A program made the translations under genes and the position numbers. From Malus domestica (taxonomy: Eukaryota > Streptophyta > Magnoliopsida > Rosales > Rosaceae): a DNA stretch of 64,000 nt. The notes below the pieces were generated by a model that was not told where the DNA came from, searched no databases, and saw nothing but the letters and a program-made list of their open reading frames with translations. The stretch is from assembly GCF_042453785.1 (NCBI RefSeq), contig NC_091671.1:11416001-11480000 (forward strand), given 5' to 3'. Of this stretch, positions 12,233 through 23,757 are shown in pieces. Every line of letters starts with the position of its first letter. Position 1 is the first letter of the stretch.

Positions 12233-12796
12233 CTACTCTCGGCCATGCACGTTAGCACTGAACATAATATTACTCTTCCCTAAGTTTATTTCCTGCCCTG
12301 ACACTTGGGAGAAAACATCAAAAATATGTTGGACCTCAGCGCATTCATCCAGATTGGCTTTACCAAACAAGAAACTGTCGTCAACAAACAATAAGTGATG
12401 GATACTAGGCGCATCATCACAAATCCGAATCCCGATAAGAACTCCCATTTACTCAATATGCGCAATAAGTGCCGACAAACCCTCAATGCAAAGGAGGAAT
12501 AAATAGGGAGATAACGGACCACCCTGACATAGACCATGAGAAGGCTCCACATACCCATATGTTTCCCCATTGACCAAAAAGGAGTACGACACAGATTTCA
12601 CACACATCATCACCACCGACACCCATAGACTATTAAACCTCAACTTCAACGTCACAGCTTCCAAAAAGTTCGACTCCACCCTATCATAGGCCTTACTAAG
12701 ATCCACTTTAATAGCAAAATAACCTTCATAACCTGACCGTTTATTATGAAGATAATGACCTACTTCCAACGCTACCAAAGTATTATCAGAAATCAA
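12233..12796 (-). pseudogene. LINE reverse transcriptase core
   Basis: Two adjoining frames cover RT motifs. The upstream one (12449-12796) has DLSKAYDRVE (catalytic Asp) and CQGGPLSPYLFLLCIEGLS. The downstream one (12233-12448) has the LLFVDDSFLF active-site pair of Asp and then VSGQEINLGKSN. The two abut at a stop or frameshift near 12448. Target-primed reverse transcriptase of plant L1 elements; inactive here. Confidence 0.85.
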
Positions 12797-14736
12797 CCTC
12801 CTTGGGACAAAAGCACTCTAATACGGAGAAATTATTATATTAAAAAATTTTGTCAAACGATTTGCAGTCACCTTTTCCCCGATCTTATATATGACATTAC
12901 ATAACTAATCGGTCGCAACTGTGACATCTCCTACGACTGATTCACCTTAGGAATCAAGACTACATAAGTGAAACAAACCTCCCGTAGCAATCTTCCAAAT
13001 GTGAGAAAAGAGCGAACAACATTCACCACATCATGCTTTACAACATGCCAGAACTTCTAAAAAAAATAGGGGTGACATACCGTCCGGTCCCGGAGCTTTA
13101 GACGGGTGCATTTAGAAGAGTGCAAACTGGATCTTCTCCTTCGAGTAAAGTCTCAACATCTCCTTATTCATTTCAGAAGTAACAAGTCGTGAACATGCCC
13201 CTATAACCTCTTACACCGCACGGTCTAGGACGCCCCGAGAATGAAAAATATTCTGAAAATACCCCACTACCGTGCCTTTAATGCCAACCCTCGAATCCTA
13301 CCATACCCCATTCACATCCCTCAACCCTTTTATATTATTTTTTCGTTTACGGTTTAACGCCTGCAAATGAAACAACTTTATATTCCTGTCCCCCTCCTGT
13401 AACCACTGGACACGCGACCGTTGTCTCCAATACGTCTCCTCCCTTCCTAAAAGTGAGTTAAGTTAACCCATCAATTCACCCCTTGCTTCATAGACTTCGG
13501 CCGAAGGTGGGTGTTCAAACAACACCCCTAACTTATCCTGAACCTTTGCAATCTCAACCTTCATGGATCCAAAAACCTTCTTCTGCCATGTGAGCAAAGC
13601 ACAACGGGTAAACTGTATCTTTTCACACACTTGGAAAAGAGGAAGTCCCACCACCAGTTTACTCCATGCCGAGATAATAATCCCTTCACAACTATCCTCT
13701 CGAAGCCACATCTCCTCAAAGTGAAACCTTTTACTCTTCCTCCTACTAGATTACTCAACCGAACTCCGAATCTCTACCAGAATAGGGAGAAGATCCGACT
13801 TGGAAGGGTTGAGGTGGCAAACCCTTGTCACAGGAAACAAGTTAAGCCACGGTTGAGAAGCGAAAGCCCGGTCAAGTCTATATCTAACCTTATCCTCCCT
13901 ATTATCCGTCCATGTATACGAGCTCCCCATAAACCCCAAGTCAATCAACTAACAAGCATGAACCACCTCCCTAAACCTATCCATTTGACTTTCCCGATGT
14001 TGATTGCCACCCAACTACTCCTCAGCACTATGAAATTCATTGAAATCCCTCATACAAATCCACGACAAAGCATTTCGTTGACCCAAATTAGCAAGTAAGG
14101 ACCATGATAAATGCATTATTCGTCATGACCGGATTTCCATAGAAACCCGTTAACCTCCACCTCTACTTCGACCCTTCTAACCTACATTCCATATCAATAT
14201 GGTTCACTGAAGAAGATAAAATCCCAATCTCAACCTCGTCCAACCATAACACCGCCAACCCCCCAACCTCCCATTACTTGATACTGCAAAGGATTTGTCA
14301 AAACCTTAACTACGCTGCTTCTGTATAATCACAGTCTCACTACATTTTGTCTCACATAAGAAGACAACCAGGGGACGATGATGTTGTATGAGCCTCAACA
14401 GGGCCTGAATTGCACGAGAATCTCCCAATCTTTGGCATTTCCAACATTGTGAACGACGGGTGTGCTTACTAGCACACTCCACGGTGGGTGTGCTCGCTGT
14501 GGATATTAATCATATTAACCACGAGTATCACACGTGGTGACTTAGTATATTTACAACATGCAACTTTGCATGTGTTTATTAATTACTATTTTACCACGGA
14601 CTAAAATTTGCATGTGATAAAAAATTGTTATTCACCACGTGCTCACTATGCCCGTGGTAAATTTGTATTTTTTACAATGGACTCTTAATGCCCGTGATCA
14701 AATTTTCGTGGTAGATGAGATGTTGTCTTGTAATGC

Positions 14737-15164
14737 CGGTGTGTGAGAGTTCAACCTTCTAATTTCAGTTCATTCAAGATGGTTTCTTCAGTTTTTCCAC
14801 ACCCTAGCTGCCGCCGATCCTAGTTGTGGCTGCCATCTTCCACCGCAACATCTTCGATGGGATTGGTTTCCTCAGCATTTGAATTTTGATCTGGAAGCTC
14901 CTCGGGTTAATCGATATAGTTTATGAATTTATCGAGCTTAAGATGTCCATCTATAATCGACTTAACTCATTTGTGCTTATTAGTCTATTTTAATGTTGGA
15001 TCAAATGGGACAATTTATAATAAAAAATGCTAGAGGAATCAATGTATAAATTATTTTTGTAAACCACATACGGTTGATAATTATGCACTTTTTTTTAATA
15101 GAAAAAATTGTAGTAACGCTCTTTCAATTTTAACTCAATTGGAACAATAGTTCATCAACTAAAA
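14737..15164. other. No feature seen
   Basis: Flank between the CACTA right end and a terminal-repeat fragment. Moderately CT-rich at 14780-14900, then AT-rich. I see no gene or repeat structure. Confidence 0.4.
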
Positions 15165-15240
15165 ATCAAGGTTCTAAAAAACGTTAGGTGCTAGTCGGGC
15201 GGCAGGCTGGCGCCTAGGCGGGGTCTAGGCGGCCTAAGCG
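15165..15240. mobile_element. Terminal fragment of the GGTTCTAAAA element family
   Basis: AGGTTCTAAAAAACG followed by a GC-rich run of GGCGCCTAGGCGG-type repeats. It matches the left end of the Mutator-like element at 30319-31219. Sequence to its right (ACTTGTATGAAAT..) also resembles that element's subterminal region. I did not find a matching right end. Confidence 0.55.
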
Positions 15241-15633
15241 GATTTTAGGTAAATTTCTTGTATATCTTGTAAATAAGTGCATATTGACACTTACAAAAAA
15301 TTATACTTGTATGAAATCCATGGATAAGATAATAAAAGAATGATAAAATGCAAAAAGAGTATCCAACAAGTCCAAAATTTAAAAACACATTAAGCATATA
15401 TGCTATATAACCATAGTGAGGAGTATTGTAGGATGACACATGTACAAAAAGTTCACAATTTAAAACCACATAAAATGCAAAATGGGAGGAAAATAAGGAA
15501 ATATAGTAATGTAAGATACTTATCTTTAGCATCCCGGAATTTAAGTTGATACACCTATTCTATAAAATTAACAAAATTTCAAGGTATAAACATAGATTCA
15601 TGTAGTACCAACTGTGAATGAAAATGTCTGGAC

Positions 15634-15759
15634 CTGAGGGTGATGGAGCGGTAAGAGCTTTCAAAGCCTCATTCCTTGTGTTGTCATCTTTAGCAACCCC
15701 CAACATATTCACGAGCTCTTGAGCACCACCCATCTCCACAATTTTCATTCTCCTTTCAT
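15634..15759 (-). pseudogene. Armadillo-repeat protein, single-exon fragment
   Basis: The minus strand encodes ERRMKIVEMGGAQELVNMLG and then AKDDNTRNEALKALTA, a typical plant ARM-repeat helix pair. The block is bounded by plausible splice sites: TTTACAG before it (acceptor at 15760/15761) and CCCTCAG|GTCC after it (donor at 15633). It therefore looks like one 126-bp genomic exon. I saw no neighbouring ARM exons, so this is a gene fragment. It lies next to a GGTTCTAAAA terminal repeat, so capture by that element is possible. Confidence 0.6.
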
Positions 15760-16134
15760 CTGTAAATCAAGAGAAGACATAAAAATTTACAACCTGATTT
15801 CACAGCTGGAGATCAGAGAAATGAAACAAGCACTTATATGTTACGCAGCTCAAACACAAGAAAGTTTCTGAAGTGAATTGATTTACCAACAAGGCAACCA
15901 GCACCCATACATGTATGTAAAACAGGTAAAAAATGTACAAAAGAAATATTTCTTTCAACAAATAAAGTAATTCATAATCCTATAGTATACTTGAAAACAA
16001 GGCAGTGCTTGCAACCACTGAAATGTGATTTCCAATCTTATCTGGGTATCCCATATACTTTGTTAATGTTTTAAGTTAAATAATATTTATGTGCAAGAAA
16101 GAAAACGGCAAAGCCCATGTATGCACATCAACAA
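15760..16134. other. No feature seen
   Basis: AT-rich sequence between the ARM exon and the RFL 3' flank. It may hold intron remnants of the ARM gene. No exon-like block recognised. Confidence 0.35.
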
Positions 16135-16389
16135 ATAACAATCGAAAAGTCTAAGTTCCATTACTCTGCTTTTTCAATAGATTTCATAATCTTAAAAGAA
16201 GAGTATCATAAAAGTTGCTCTATCATTTGATAGATTCAATTAATAACACATATGATACATCACTAGCCAATGCACGAATGAATGGCTACCTAAACTACAC
16301 TCAGCAGCAGAACAACTCCCTCCACTATAGCATTCAAGAGAAGGAAGCACCGAAAATTGTCAAAACTGAAAAGATGCAAAACAATTTCA
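16135..16389. repeat. RFL 3' flank, subfamily A (copy 1)
   Basis: Closely matches 46880-47107, the 3' flank of the intact RFL gene. Shared landmarks are the TTTCATAATCTTAAAAGAAG stretch, CACTAGCCAATGCACGAATG and AACAACTCCCTCCACT. Copies 2, 4 and 6 carry a different version with GACAGTGGAACAACTCCCTC. Confidence 0.75.
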
Positions 16390-18218
16390 TCACGGTCTTT
16401 CTATAAATGCCAACAAAGCGGGATCTACTTTATCTTTAGACAATAAGTTAACGACCAACTCCGTAGTTGATGCATTTGCAGAAAAACCTATCTCCACCAT
16501 TTCTTGAATAAGCCTCACAGCCGTTGATGTCTCGTTGTTATTGATAAACCCTCGGATAATTGTGTTGTACGTGTAGCCATCCGGACAACAACCTTTCTCT
16601 TCCATTTCTCTAAGCAAGTTTTCAGCTTCACATATTAGCCCTCCATTACAAAACCACTAATCATTGTATTATACGTCCTGACATTAGGTTGAATTCCTTT
16701 TGATGGTAAGTATCGAAAGAGATCCCATGCATATTCAACTTTTTCAGCTTTGCACAATCCTTCAATAAGAATATTGTAAGTTACAATATGAAAATCCAAC
16801 TTCATTCCCTCCATCTCTTCCAAAAGTTCAACTGCCATAGGAAGTTGCTGGTTTTTACAAAGGCCATCCAACAAAATATTACAAGTTCGAATATTTGGAA
16901 GTTGGCCACAATCTTGCATTTGAGAGAACAAGTTATGTGCATCTCGTATTTTTCCCATCTTGCAAAACCCATCCATAAGAGTATTATAAGTAATAGTATT
17001 TGGAACAACTCCTTTATGAGACATTTCCAGAAAAAGCATCCGGGCATCATTTATCTGTGTACACTTACAATGGCCATTTATCATTATGTTATAACCACGA
17101 GCATCAACCATGAAGGCCTTGCTAAGCATTACTTCAAAAACCTCTTTTGCCTCGTCCATTTCTCCTCGCAAAAAAAAATCCATCCTTAAGCAAATTGTAC
17201 GTGATTGTACTAAGTTTGATATCTCTTTGAATCATCATCTCAACCACGCTCCTTGCTTCCCGGACCATCCCCCTTTGTAGAATGTATCAACCAAGACATT
17301 GAAGGTGTGCGCATTTGGAAAGATATGTTTCTCCACCATTTCATTCAACAATCTTATAGCTTCTTTCCACTTCCCTACTTTGCAAACTCTATGAATTAAA
17401 GAGGTATAGGTAATGACGTTGGGATCAATGCCCTTACCCGTCATTTCTTAAAAGAGGTTCAATGCATAAAAAACTAGAGTATCCTTGCAAAGACTGTCGA
17501 TGATTGTGCTATAAACAACAACGTCAGGCTTGCAACCTCTTTCTTCCATCTTTCTAAGCAATTGGATTGTTGCACTATTGTTACCTTTCATGCAAAGACC
17601 CTTAACTAATGTGCCGAAAGAAACTACATTCGGCTTGCAATTACCACTCTACAACATTTTATTGAAAAGTGTTGTAGCCTCAACCTTTCTATTCTTAAGA
17701 AGAAAGTCATTAATTAGAGTGGTGTAGGCCGTGACATCTAGCTCAAAACCTAATTTGAAGAAGTTACCCAAGACTGACAAACTAAAGTCCACTTGGTTGA
17801 GATGACAAAAGCAATTAATGATAATGGCTAGGGTATAAACATCTGGACGAATTCCGGACACAACCATTTGGTTATCCATGGAGATGACTACCAAATAATG
17901 TTTCAACTTGGCAAGTTAAGTCAAGATTTGGTTGAAAGGGACAACAGAAGGCAGATGACGCCTTTGAAGCATTTCGTCGAACACATTGAGAGCATCCTCA
18001 ATATTACTGATTTTCACAAGTTGGGGTTGTTGAGTGTTTCTAGATTTGGTTGATTTAGAAGCTCGAGAGTGAAACAAAGCCAAGTAATTGTTGAAGAAAA
18101 CAACAACAGGAGAAGATTGAATAAGGCAAGGCAGCATACCTCTGGTGTTGCTGCTTCCATAACTAACCTTCAAAGAAGAAGAAAAAGCAGCAATCGTTGC
18201 CCGCATCATCTTCATCAT
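16390..18218 (-). pseudogene. RFL-type P-class PPR, copy 1 (broken)
   Basis: Full-length relative of the intact gene at 47108-48937, start ATG at 18218 to a TGA at 16390. Blocks in order: 18218-17916 (targeting region and first motif), 17906-17649, 17444-17235, 17183-16635, 16617-16390. Against the intact copy I see three nonsense changes: CAA to TAA in the first motif near 17913, GAG to TAG near 17650, and a Leu codon to TAA near 17446. I see frameshifts near 17270 (one base lost in the CCCC run), near 17170 (in a nine-base homopolymer) and near 16635. Motifs between the breaks are well kept, so loss is fairly recent. Its 3' flank groups it with copy 3; its upstream flank matches that of copy 4. 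Confidence 0.9.
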
Positions 18219-18945
18219 CTCTAAGTCAGCGAGTTAAGAGTTGAGAGTTGCTCATTGTAAGATTGTTTGTGAGAGTTCAAGAGCATGAATTTCATGTTTT
18301 TTTTCTAATTGTTGGGGTTTCTTGTTTTTAGGTATGAAGTCGTGCATAATAATCTTTGGGCGAAAAAAACGAACCCAATCCAAGCCAAATCTTTAGGCTA
18401 AAAGCCAATGTCAAACCAAGGCCACATACCCCCCAAGAACTAGCCTAGAAACATGTGGACTCGCCCTTTCCCAGCCCATTCTTGGCCTGATCGCATGCCC
18501 AACTCACCCCAAGTGAGTTGAGGCTTTCAGCGCTCAACAGGGTGGGACCTACTGTCAGGGTCGCTGTCGGCAACCATCATGTGCCCAACGACTCTTTTTA
18601 TCATCCGACGGTTGAGATTTTTGGACTGTTGGTTGATCCAACAATCCAGATTCAAATTTTGTTTTTTTTTTTAAAAAAAAAGATGTAATTTTAAAATATA
18701 TTGAATCCAACGACTAAGATTAAATATAATCAAATCTAACGGAAAAAAAAAAGATTTAACTGCCCAAATTTAAATCCAACGGCTAAAATAATTAAAAAAA
18801 TTTATTTACCTCAAAATTCACCCAAAAACTATATAAATACCTATGTATTTGTTCAAATATCTACACAAAACTCACTTTTCTCCTACAATTCTTCCAATTT
18901 TCTTTCTACCATTTCCAAATTGTTCAACATAGCAAGAGAGCATAT

Positions 18946-19852
18946 TAGAGGTCATAATTGGACCTGTGAGGATGATGTTGCTTTATGCTTGGCATGAGTT
19001 TCTGTTAGCAAAAATGGTGCAGTTGGCACGAATCAAAATAAAAAGGTTTTATGGGATAAAATCATTGAAAAGTTCCATGAAAACTGCAAAGGCAGGAAGG
19101 AAGGTGGTGGTGTTTACGATCAATGGAAGACTATTAACAAAGCATGCACTTTATGGAAGGGAAGCTTGGAGAGAGCTGTGGTTGGCATGGCTAATGGAAA
19201 GAGCACTGCAGAAATTGTGAGTTTTTTTTTGTTGATATTTTATTTGTCATGTACATAATATTATTTTGCAACTAATTGTTTTTATGTATTTTTTGCATAG
19301 GGTGACAAAGCAATGGAAATTTACAAGACAAGAGTAATACCAAAAAATCAACCTTTTAAGTTGCAGCATGCTTAGGACGTCTTTAAGGATTGTTCGAGGT
19401 GGGCAATTGATGCGGACCAACAATGGGGAAGATTATTTCAATGTGAAGCAGCACAGAAAAATGATAAAGATGAAGGTGTCAATGAAATGACCCTAACTCC
19501 TTCTTTTGTAAGGGCAGCAAAGAGAAAAAGGAAGTCCCAAGATCCAATGAGTGGACACATTGATACCGGATTTGTAAGATTAAACGAAACCCATAGCGCC
19601 CGCCAAGAAGAAGCGGCACGAATATTTTTGTGAATGAAGGAAGAAGGGGATAGGAAGCAAGATAGGTTCGAAATTAATTTCATGATGGAGGACCTCAACA
19701 AATACACTCCAGTGAGGAAGAAGTTCTTACGTGGTAAGAAAAAGAAAATTTTGCAAAAGTATGCCACAAGGAGTATATTTCAAGATGATGAATCATCTCA
19801 ACCCTATATCCCAAGTCCACCACCAAGTCAACATGGTGGATATCATTATTAA
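18946..19852 (+). pseudogene. Harbinger Myb/SANT-like DNA-binding protein
   Basis: Exon 1 (to about 19217) reads RGHNWTCEDDVALCLA, then KVLWDKIIEKFHENC, VYDQWKTINKACTLWKG and MANGKSTAEI. That is the trihelix/SANT domain of Harbinger-associated proteins. A GTGAG donor follows. The intron runs to a TTTTGCATAG acceptor at about 19300. Exon 2 continues GDKAMEIYKTRV, then a basic region (AAKRKRKSQDP) and a C-terminal coiled segment ending before a TAA at 19852. Three in-frame stops are visible, one in exon 1 (TGA where Trp is usual) and two in exon 2. In active elements this partner helps recruit the transposase to the ends; this copy is dead. Confidence 0.8.
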
Positions 19853-20346
19853 GTTCATGTAGTTTATGAATTATCGATTGTGTTAAGTTTATGTGGTTTA
19901 TGTGTTTTATGAATTGTTGTTTGTATTAAGTTTATGTACTTTATTAATTGTCGTGTGTATTAAATTTATGGCTTATTAATTATTGTTTCTATTAATCTAG
20001 ATGCCTTCAATAATTATTGTACTTATGCACATTTTGATGTACAATAGATGCCTTCAATAATTGAAACGACATTCAATAATTTTGATAACGTACTAGACAA
20101 AAGACTTTGCACAAGAAGACACTTCAATTTATTACAAGAAAATACCAACATAGTACACTTACAATTATTACATAAAATAACAACATAGCACACTTAAATT
20201 TAACACAAGAGCACATTAATACACCAACATCATCAACGTTCACATTTTTGGCGCAATACTTGCTTAACCAAATCCTTGCAGAGTGTGTCATGACCTTGAG
20301 GAGCTTGAATTCTATTTAAATGTCTCATATAATCACTAACCATATC

Positions 20347-21535
20347 CTGTCAAGTCTCATATGTGGTTGCAGCGAGATATTCAACATCTCTTGCCATAGC
20401 TCTCGCATGTGTTAGTTGGTCATCATCCACATCTTCATTTGAATGTTCTTCAATTTCGATGTACTCATCTTTCACAATCATGTTATGCAAAATTATGCAC
20501 GTTATCATGATTGAATGGAGGTCTTTGGTATGCCAAAGTAATGTAGCCCTCTAACAATTGCCCATTGAGCTTGTAAGATCCTGAATGCTCTTTCCACATC
20601 CTTCCTATAAGACTCTTGCCTCTTCGAAAATAATTCCTTCTTTGCATTATCGGGATGAGAAAAACTTTTGACAAAGGTAGACCAACTAAGATAAATACCA
20701 TCAGTTATGTAGTAACCTAGCTCATACCTATTACCATTTACCTTGTACCGAAATTCTGGTGCCCATCCATTGACAACATCATAAAACAGAGCAGAAGACC
20801 AAAGAACGTTGATATCGTTGTTTGTTCCAGGAGTGTCGAAGAATGCATGCCAAATCCATGTGTCGTAAGATGCCACAACCTCAAGCACGATGGTTGGCTT
20901 GTTATGACGGCCCTTGAATTGGCCAGCCCAAGTAGTAGGACAATTCTTCCACTCCCAATGCATACAATCGAGACTTCTTATCATGATAGGGAAGCCTTTG
21001 TTGTCTGCCTTGCGTAGAAGCCTTTTCAAGTCTTCACAATTTGGCTTTACAGAGTTAAGGGCCCCATATATAGCTTCAATTGCCTTATAGAAGCACTTCA
21101 GGTTCTCAATAGCAGTAGTCTCCACAAGTCAACAATACTCGTCAGTTGAGTCTGTAGAACACCCATTAGCTAGCATCCGAAATGCAGATGTGAGCTTCTT
21201 ATGAGGTAGTGGTCATGATTGACAACTACATTCAACATGCTTTCAAAAAGCTCTCTCCTCATCCCAAACCGCCTCTGAAAATCATAAGCAGGAAATCTTG
21301 GACGCTCGATGAAATAATATTTCATCATTCGGTCATGACACTCTTCTCTATCACGTTGCATAAATGAATGCCCTGTGACAGAACCACGATAGCTAGATTC
21401 GGCATAGTGCTCATATTGCATAAGCGAGTTTGCAAATTCAACTTCTGCGTTGATCATTTTTGTATCCTCAATGTCAAGGCTTGCTTGGTATTATGCCATT
21501 TGCATTGCCCTGCTACGCCTTCTTCTATCACCCAT
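20347..21535 (-). pseudogene. Harbinger DDE transposase
   Basis: Starts at ATG 21535 (MGDRRRRSRAMQMA). It continues as ERPRFPAYDFQRRFGMRREL at 21457-21170, the usual N-terminal part. The catalytic domain is open at 21125-20505: IRSLDCMHWEWKNCP (first Asp), TPGTNNDINVL (second Asp), DGIYLSW, and VERAFRILQAQW (catalytic Glu). The C-terminal piece CIILHNMIVKDEYIEIEE lies near 20500-20440 in another frame. Breaks: a stop near 21490, a frameshift near 21180, a stop near 21127 and a frameshift near 20510. All three catalytic acidic residues survive. DDE_Tnp_4 family, cut-and-paste nuclease of PIF/Harbinger. Confidence 0.9.
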
Positions 21536-21649
21536 TGATGAGATATTGAGGATTTTTAGGAAACAAAAACACTTTGAAAGTTGAAAGATTGGTGAATATA
21601 GAGGATGATTGTGATCAACTGATATTCAACCTATGTTTATATAGAAGAT

Positions 21650-21975
21650 GATTGAAGGTTTCAGTTTCATGTGTGTAAGTTTATGTTTCATGCGTTTCAT
21701 GTGTTTTGTATGTATTTTGTATGTGTTTCATGTGTGTCATGTGTTTTACATGTGTTCTTTGTGTGATTCATCTCTATCATATGTTTTGAATGTAGTTTGT
21801 ATGTGTTTTGTGTATGTCATGTGTTTCACATGTGTTTTGTGTGTGCTTCATCTCTATCATGTGTTTTGTATGTCCTACACATGTGTTTTGTATGTGTTTT
21901 ATGTATTTTGTTTTTATACATCTCTATCATGATTTTCATATTCTTCCGTAGTGTTTCATGAGTTTCATGTATCGA
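21650..21975. repeat. Imperfect TGTTTTGTATGTGT minisatellite
   Basis: Low-complexity array of degenerate 10-30-bp units (TTTCATGTG, TTTTGTATGTG, TCATCTCTATCATG) in the right part of the Harbinger element. A 94-codon Cys/Phe/Val-rich frame here is only a translation of this repeat. Confidence 0.8.
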
Positions 21976-22904
21976 TTTAGTGATTTTTCAATATTTATCG
22001 GAATTTAAATATTTTTAGATTAAAATGTTCATAAAATTAATTTACGATAGTCTACATAATTTTTTTTTAAAAGTAAATTTAAGAAAATAAATTAGTCTTA
22101 AAGCAACATTTTTCAGGCTAAAAAAATTGGCTTTTAGCCCAACGGTTGGAAATGGTCTTAAGGGACAAGTTTATTTGTTTTGGACTTAGTCATGCACCAC
22201 GATTCTAGGGTTGTAAAGTCATGGGGGTTGTTATTTTCCTTCTTGTTCTAATATAAGGCTATTTAATAGCCATATTTGTTCTTTAATTCTGTTGATGCAG
22301 AAAACTAGAGGTCTTGGAACAACGTAAATCCGACCGTGAATCTGCATGAAATGTAAATAACACAAGATGTATCGTGGTTCACCCCAAGGTTTGGGCTACG
22401 TCCACACTGATTATGTATTTATCTGAGAAGTGTGGGAGAAAGATTCAAAGCCTTTGAGGGAGAGAGTGAGGTCTCTGATGGCCTAGGAAATGGCCTCTGA
22501 ATATGATAGGGGATGTGAGAGGGGTGAGAAGGCTTAAGCAATGGCCTCATCTATTATGAGGGTGAGGAGTCCTTTTATAGAATAAAGGCTCCTTACTTAT
22601 TACATATTTGCCCCTTCCTTTATTACATAATTACATTTGAGTCCCCCGAGTATTTATACGAGATCTAAATACGGAGGCCCTAAGTATGGTATAAACAGTA
22701 GTCCCCCAAGTCTTCAGTCAAGAGAGTCTTTTGGCTAGAGACTTGAAATTCAGTCCATGTGTGGGCCGAAGTAACTAGATGTCGTCTTGAACTGGTACTT
22801 GATATGATGCGGTGCTCAAAGTGAAATGATGCTTAATTATAAGTAGCACATGTTGCGAGGCTGCTCGGCTTATGGCTTATGTTGCCGTGGTTGGTTCGGC
22901 TTGT

Positions 22905-23290
22905 AGCGCTTGAAGGTGAAGGGGTCCCTTTTATAGAATAAGGGCTCGCTCCTTAATACATAAATGATGGGCTAGAGTTGATGCTCGCGGTGAGGCGGTT
23001 GCTCAGTAGGCGGCGATGCTCTCTAATGGTGGTGAGGGAGTCCCTTTTATAGAATAAGGGCTCGCTCCTCAATACATAAGTGATGGGTTAGGAGTGATGC
23101 TCGCGGCGAAGCGATTGCTCAGCTGGCGGCGTTGCTCTCTAATGAAGGTGAGGGAGTCCCTTTTATAAAATAAGGGCTCGCTCCTCAGTACATGAATAAT
23201 GGGTGTTCTCTAATGAAAGTGAGGGAGTCCCTTTTATAGAATAAGGGCTCGCTCCTCAACACATAAGTAATGGGCTAAGTACCCCAAGTA
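22905..23290. repeat. ~65-120-bp direct repeats (CCCTTTTATAGAATAAGGGC)
   Basis: Four copies of a segment with GTGAGGGAGTCCCTTTTATA and AAGGGCTCGCTCCT, at about 22918, 23032, 23149 and 23217. Two of the intervals also share GATGCTCGCGGCGAGGCG and a GCTCAG..GGCGGCG stretch. Confidence 0.8.
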
Positions 23291-23544
23291 TTTTGCATAA
23301 GGCCCAGTTGAGGCCCAATATATGGTACATAATGTAGTCCTCCAAGTCTTCGATCAATAGAGTCTGTTGGCTGGAGACTTCAAATTGAATCCATGTATGG
23401 GCCGAAGTGACGGTTGTTCGGAGGCGGTATTTGTATACCCTACACTGAAGTTTTGTAGGTGAAACTTTGTAAGTGAAACTTTGAAGCTAGAGCTCTGTAA
23501 ATGAAGCTTTCGAAGCTGGAGCTTTTGTAAATGAAGCTTTTAAA

Positions 23545-23755
23545 GCTGATTGACATGAGTGATGCTCATGAATGTTTATGTTGATTGACATGAGTGATGC
23601 TCATGGATGTTGTCATGAGTGATGCTCATGAATGTTAACATGAGTGATGCTCATGAATGTTGATATGAATGATGGTCATGATTGTTTATGTATGATTGTC
23701 ATGAGTAATGCTCATGAATGTTTATGTATGAATGACATGAGTAATGCTCACATAT
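23545..23755. repeat. ~25-bp repeats of GACATGAGTGATGCTCATGAATGTT
   Basis: At least six imperfect copies. Each unit contains an internal near-palindrome (CATGAGTGATGCTCATG), so a single strand could form a run of small hairpins. Confidence 0.8.
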
Positions 23756-23757
23756 AA

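Larger units (their letters stand above)
10265..14455 (-). mobile_element. L1-type LINE with RNase H domain, 5'-truncated and decayed
   Basis: The poly(A) tail appears as a T run at 10265-10287. Reading the minus strand from 14455 down, the parts are:
- Apurinic-type endonuclease: N-terminal part near 14450-14340 with PLVVFLCETK, C-terminal part at 13948-13751 with YTWTDNR and VRYRLDRAF.
- Reverse transcriptase: DLSKAYDRVE and GGPLSPYLFLLCIE at 12796-12449, then LLFVDDSFLF, the FxDD active site, at 12448-12233.
- The thumb/zinc-knuckle region of plant LINEs at 12016-11100.
- RNase H at 10953-10327, with NVDGATK, AELLAIKHG and VESDSSQA.

Several stops and frameshifts separate these blocks. No ORF1 (gag-like) was found, so the copy is 5'-truncated. 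It sits inside the CACTA element, so it is the younger of the two. Confidence 0.88.
7837..14736. mobile_element. CACTA-like DNA transposon (probably non-autonomous) with nested LINE
   Basis: The left end reads CACTAGAAGAAAAATG, the classic En/Spm-type terminus. The right end reads TTGTCTTGTAATG, the inverted partner with one change in the final CACTA. Inside each end lie repeated subterminal motifs related to TACCACGGGCATTG (7900-8050 and 14500-14720), in opposite orientations, as expected for CACTA. No target duplication is clear: CAA on the left, CCG on the right. I see no transposase. The interior is split by the LINE at about 10265-14455. Confidence 0.65.
18396..22154. mobile_element. PIF/Harbinger DNA transposon (decayed, two genes)
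   Basis: Carries the two divergent genes of plant PIF/Harbinger elements: a Myb/SANT-like protein on the plus strand and a DDE transposase on the minus strand. The GGCTAAAAGCCAAT sequence at 18396-18409 is inverted at 22126-22139, close to both ends. The outermost right sequence, CCAACGGTTGGAAATGGTC, is typical of this superfamily. TTA next to it could be the target duplication, but the left boundary is uncertain. The left ~300 bp recur at 60390-60690 upstream of RFL copy 4, so the element predates that duplication or took part in it. Confidence 0.8.

Noticed and set aside
21648-21932. 94-codon Cys/Phe-rich frame that looks membrane-like.
   Set aside because: It is the translation of a low-complexity TGTTTTGTATGTG minisatellite.
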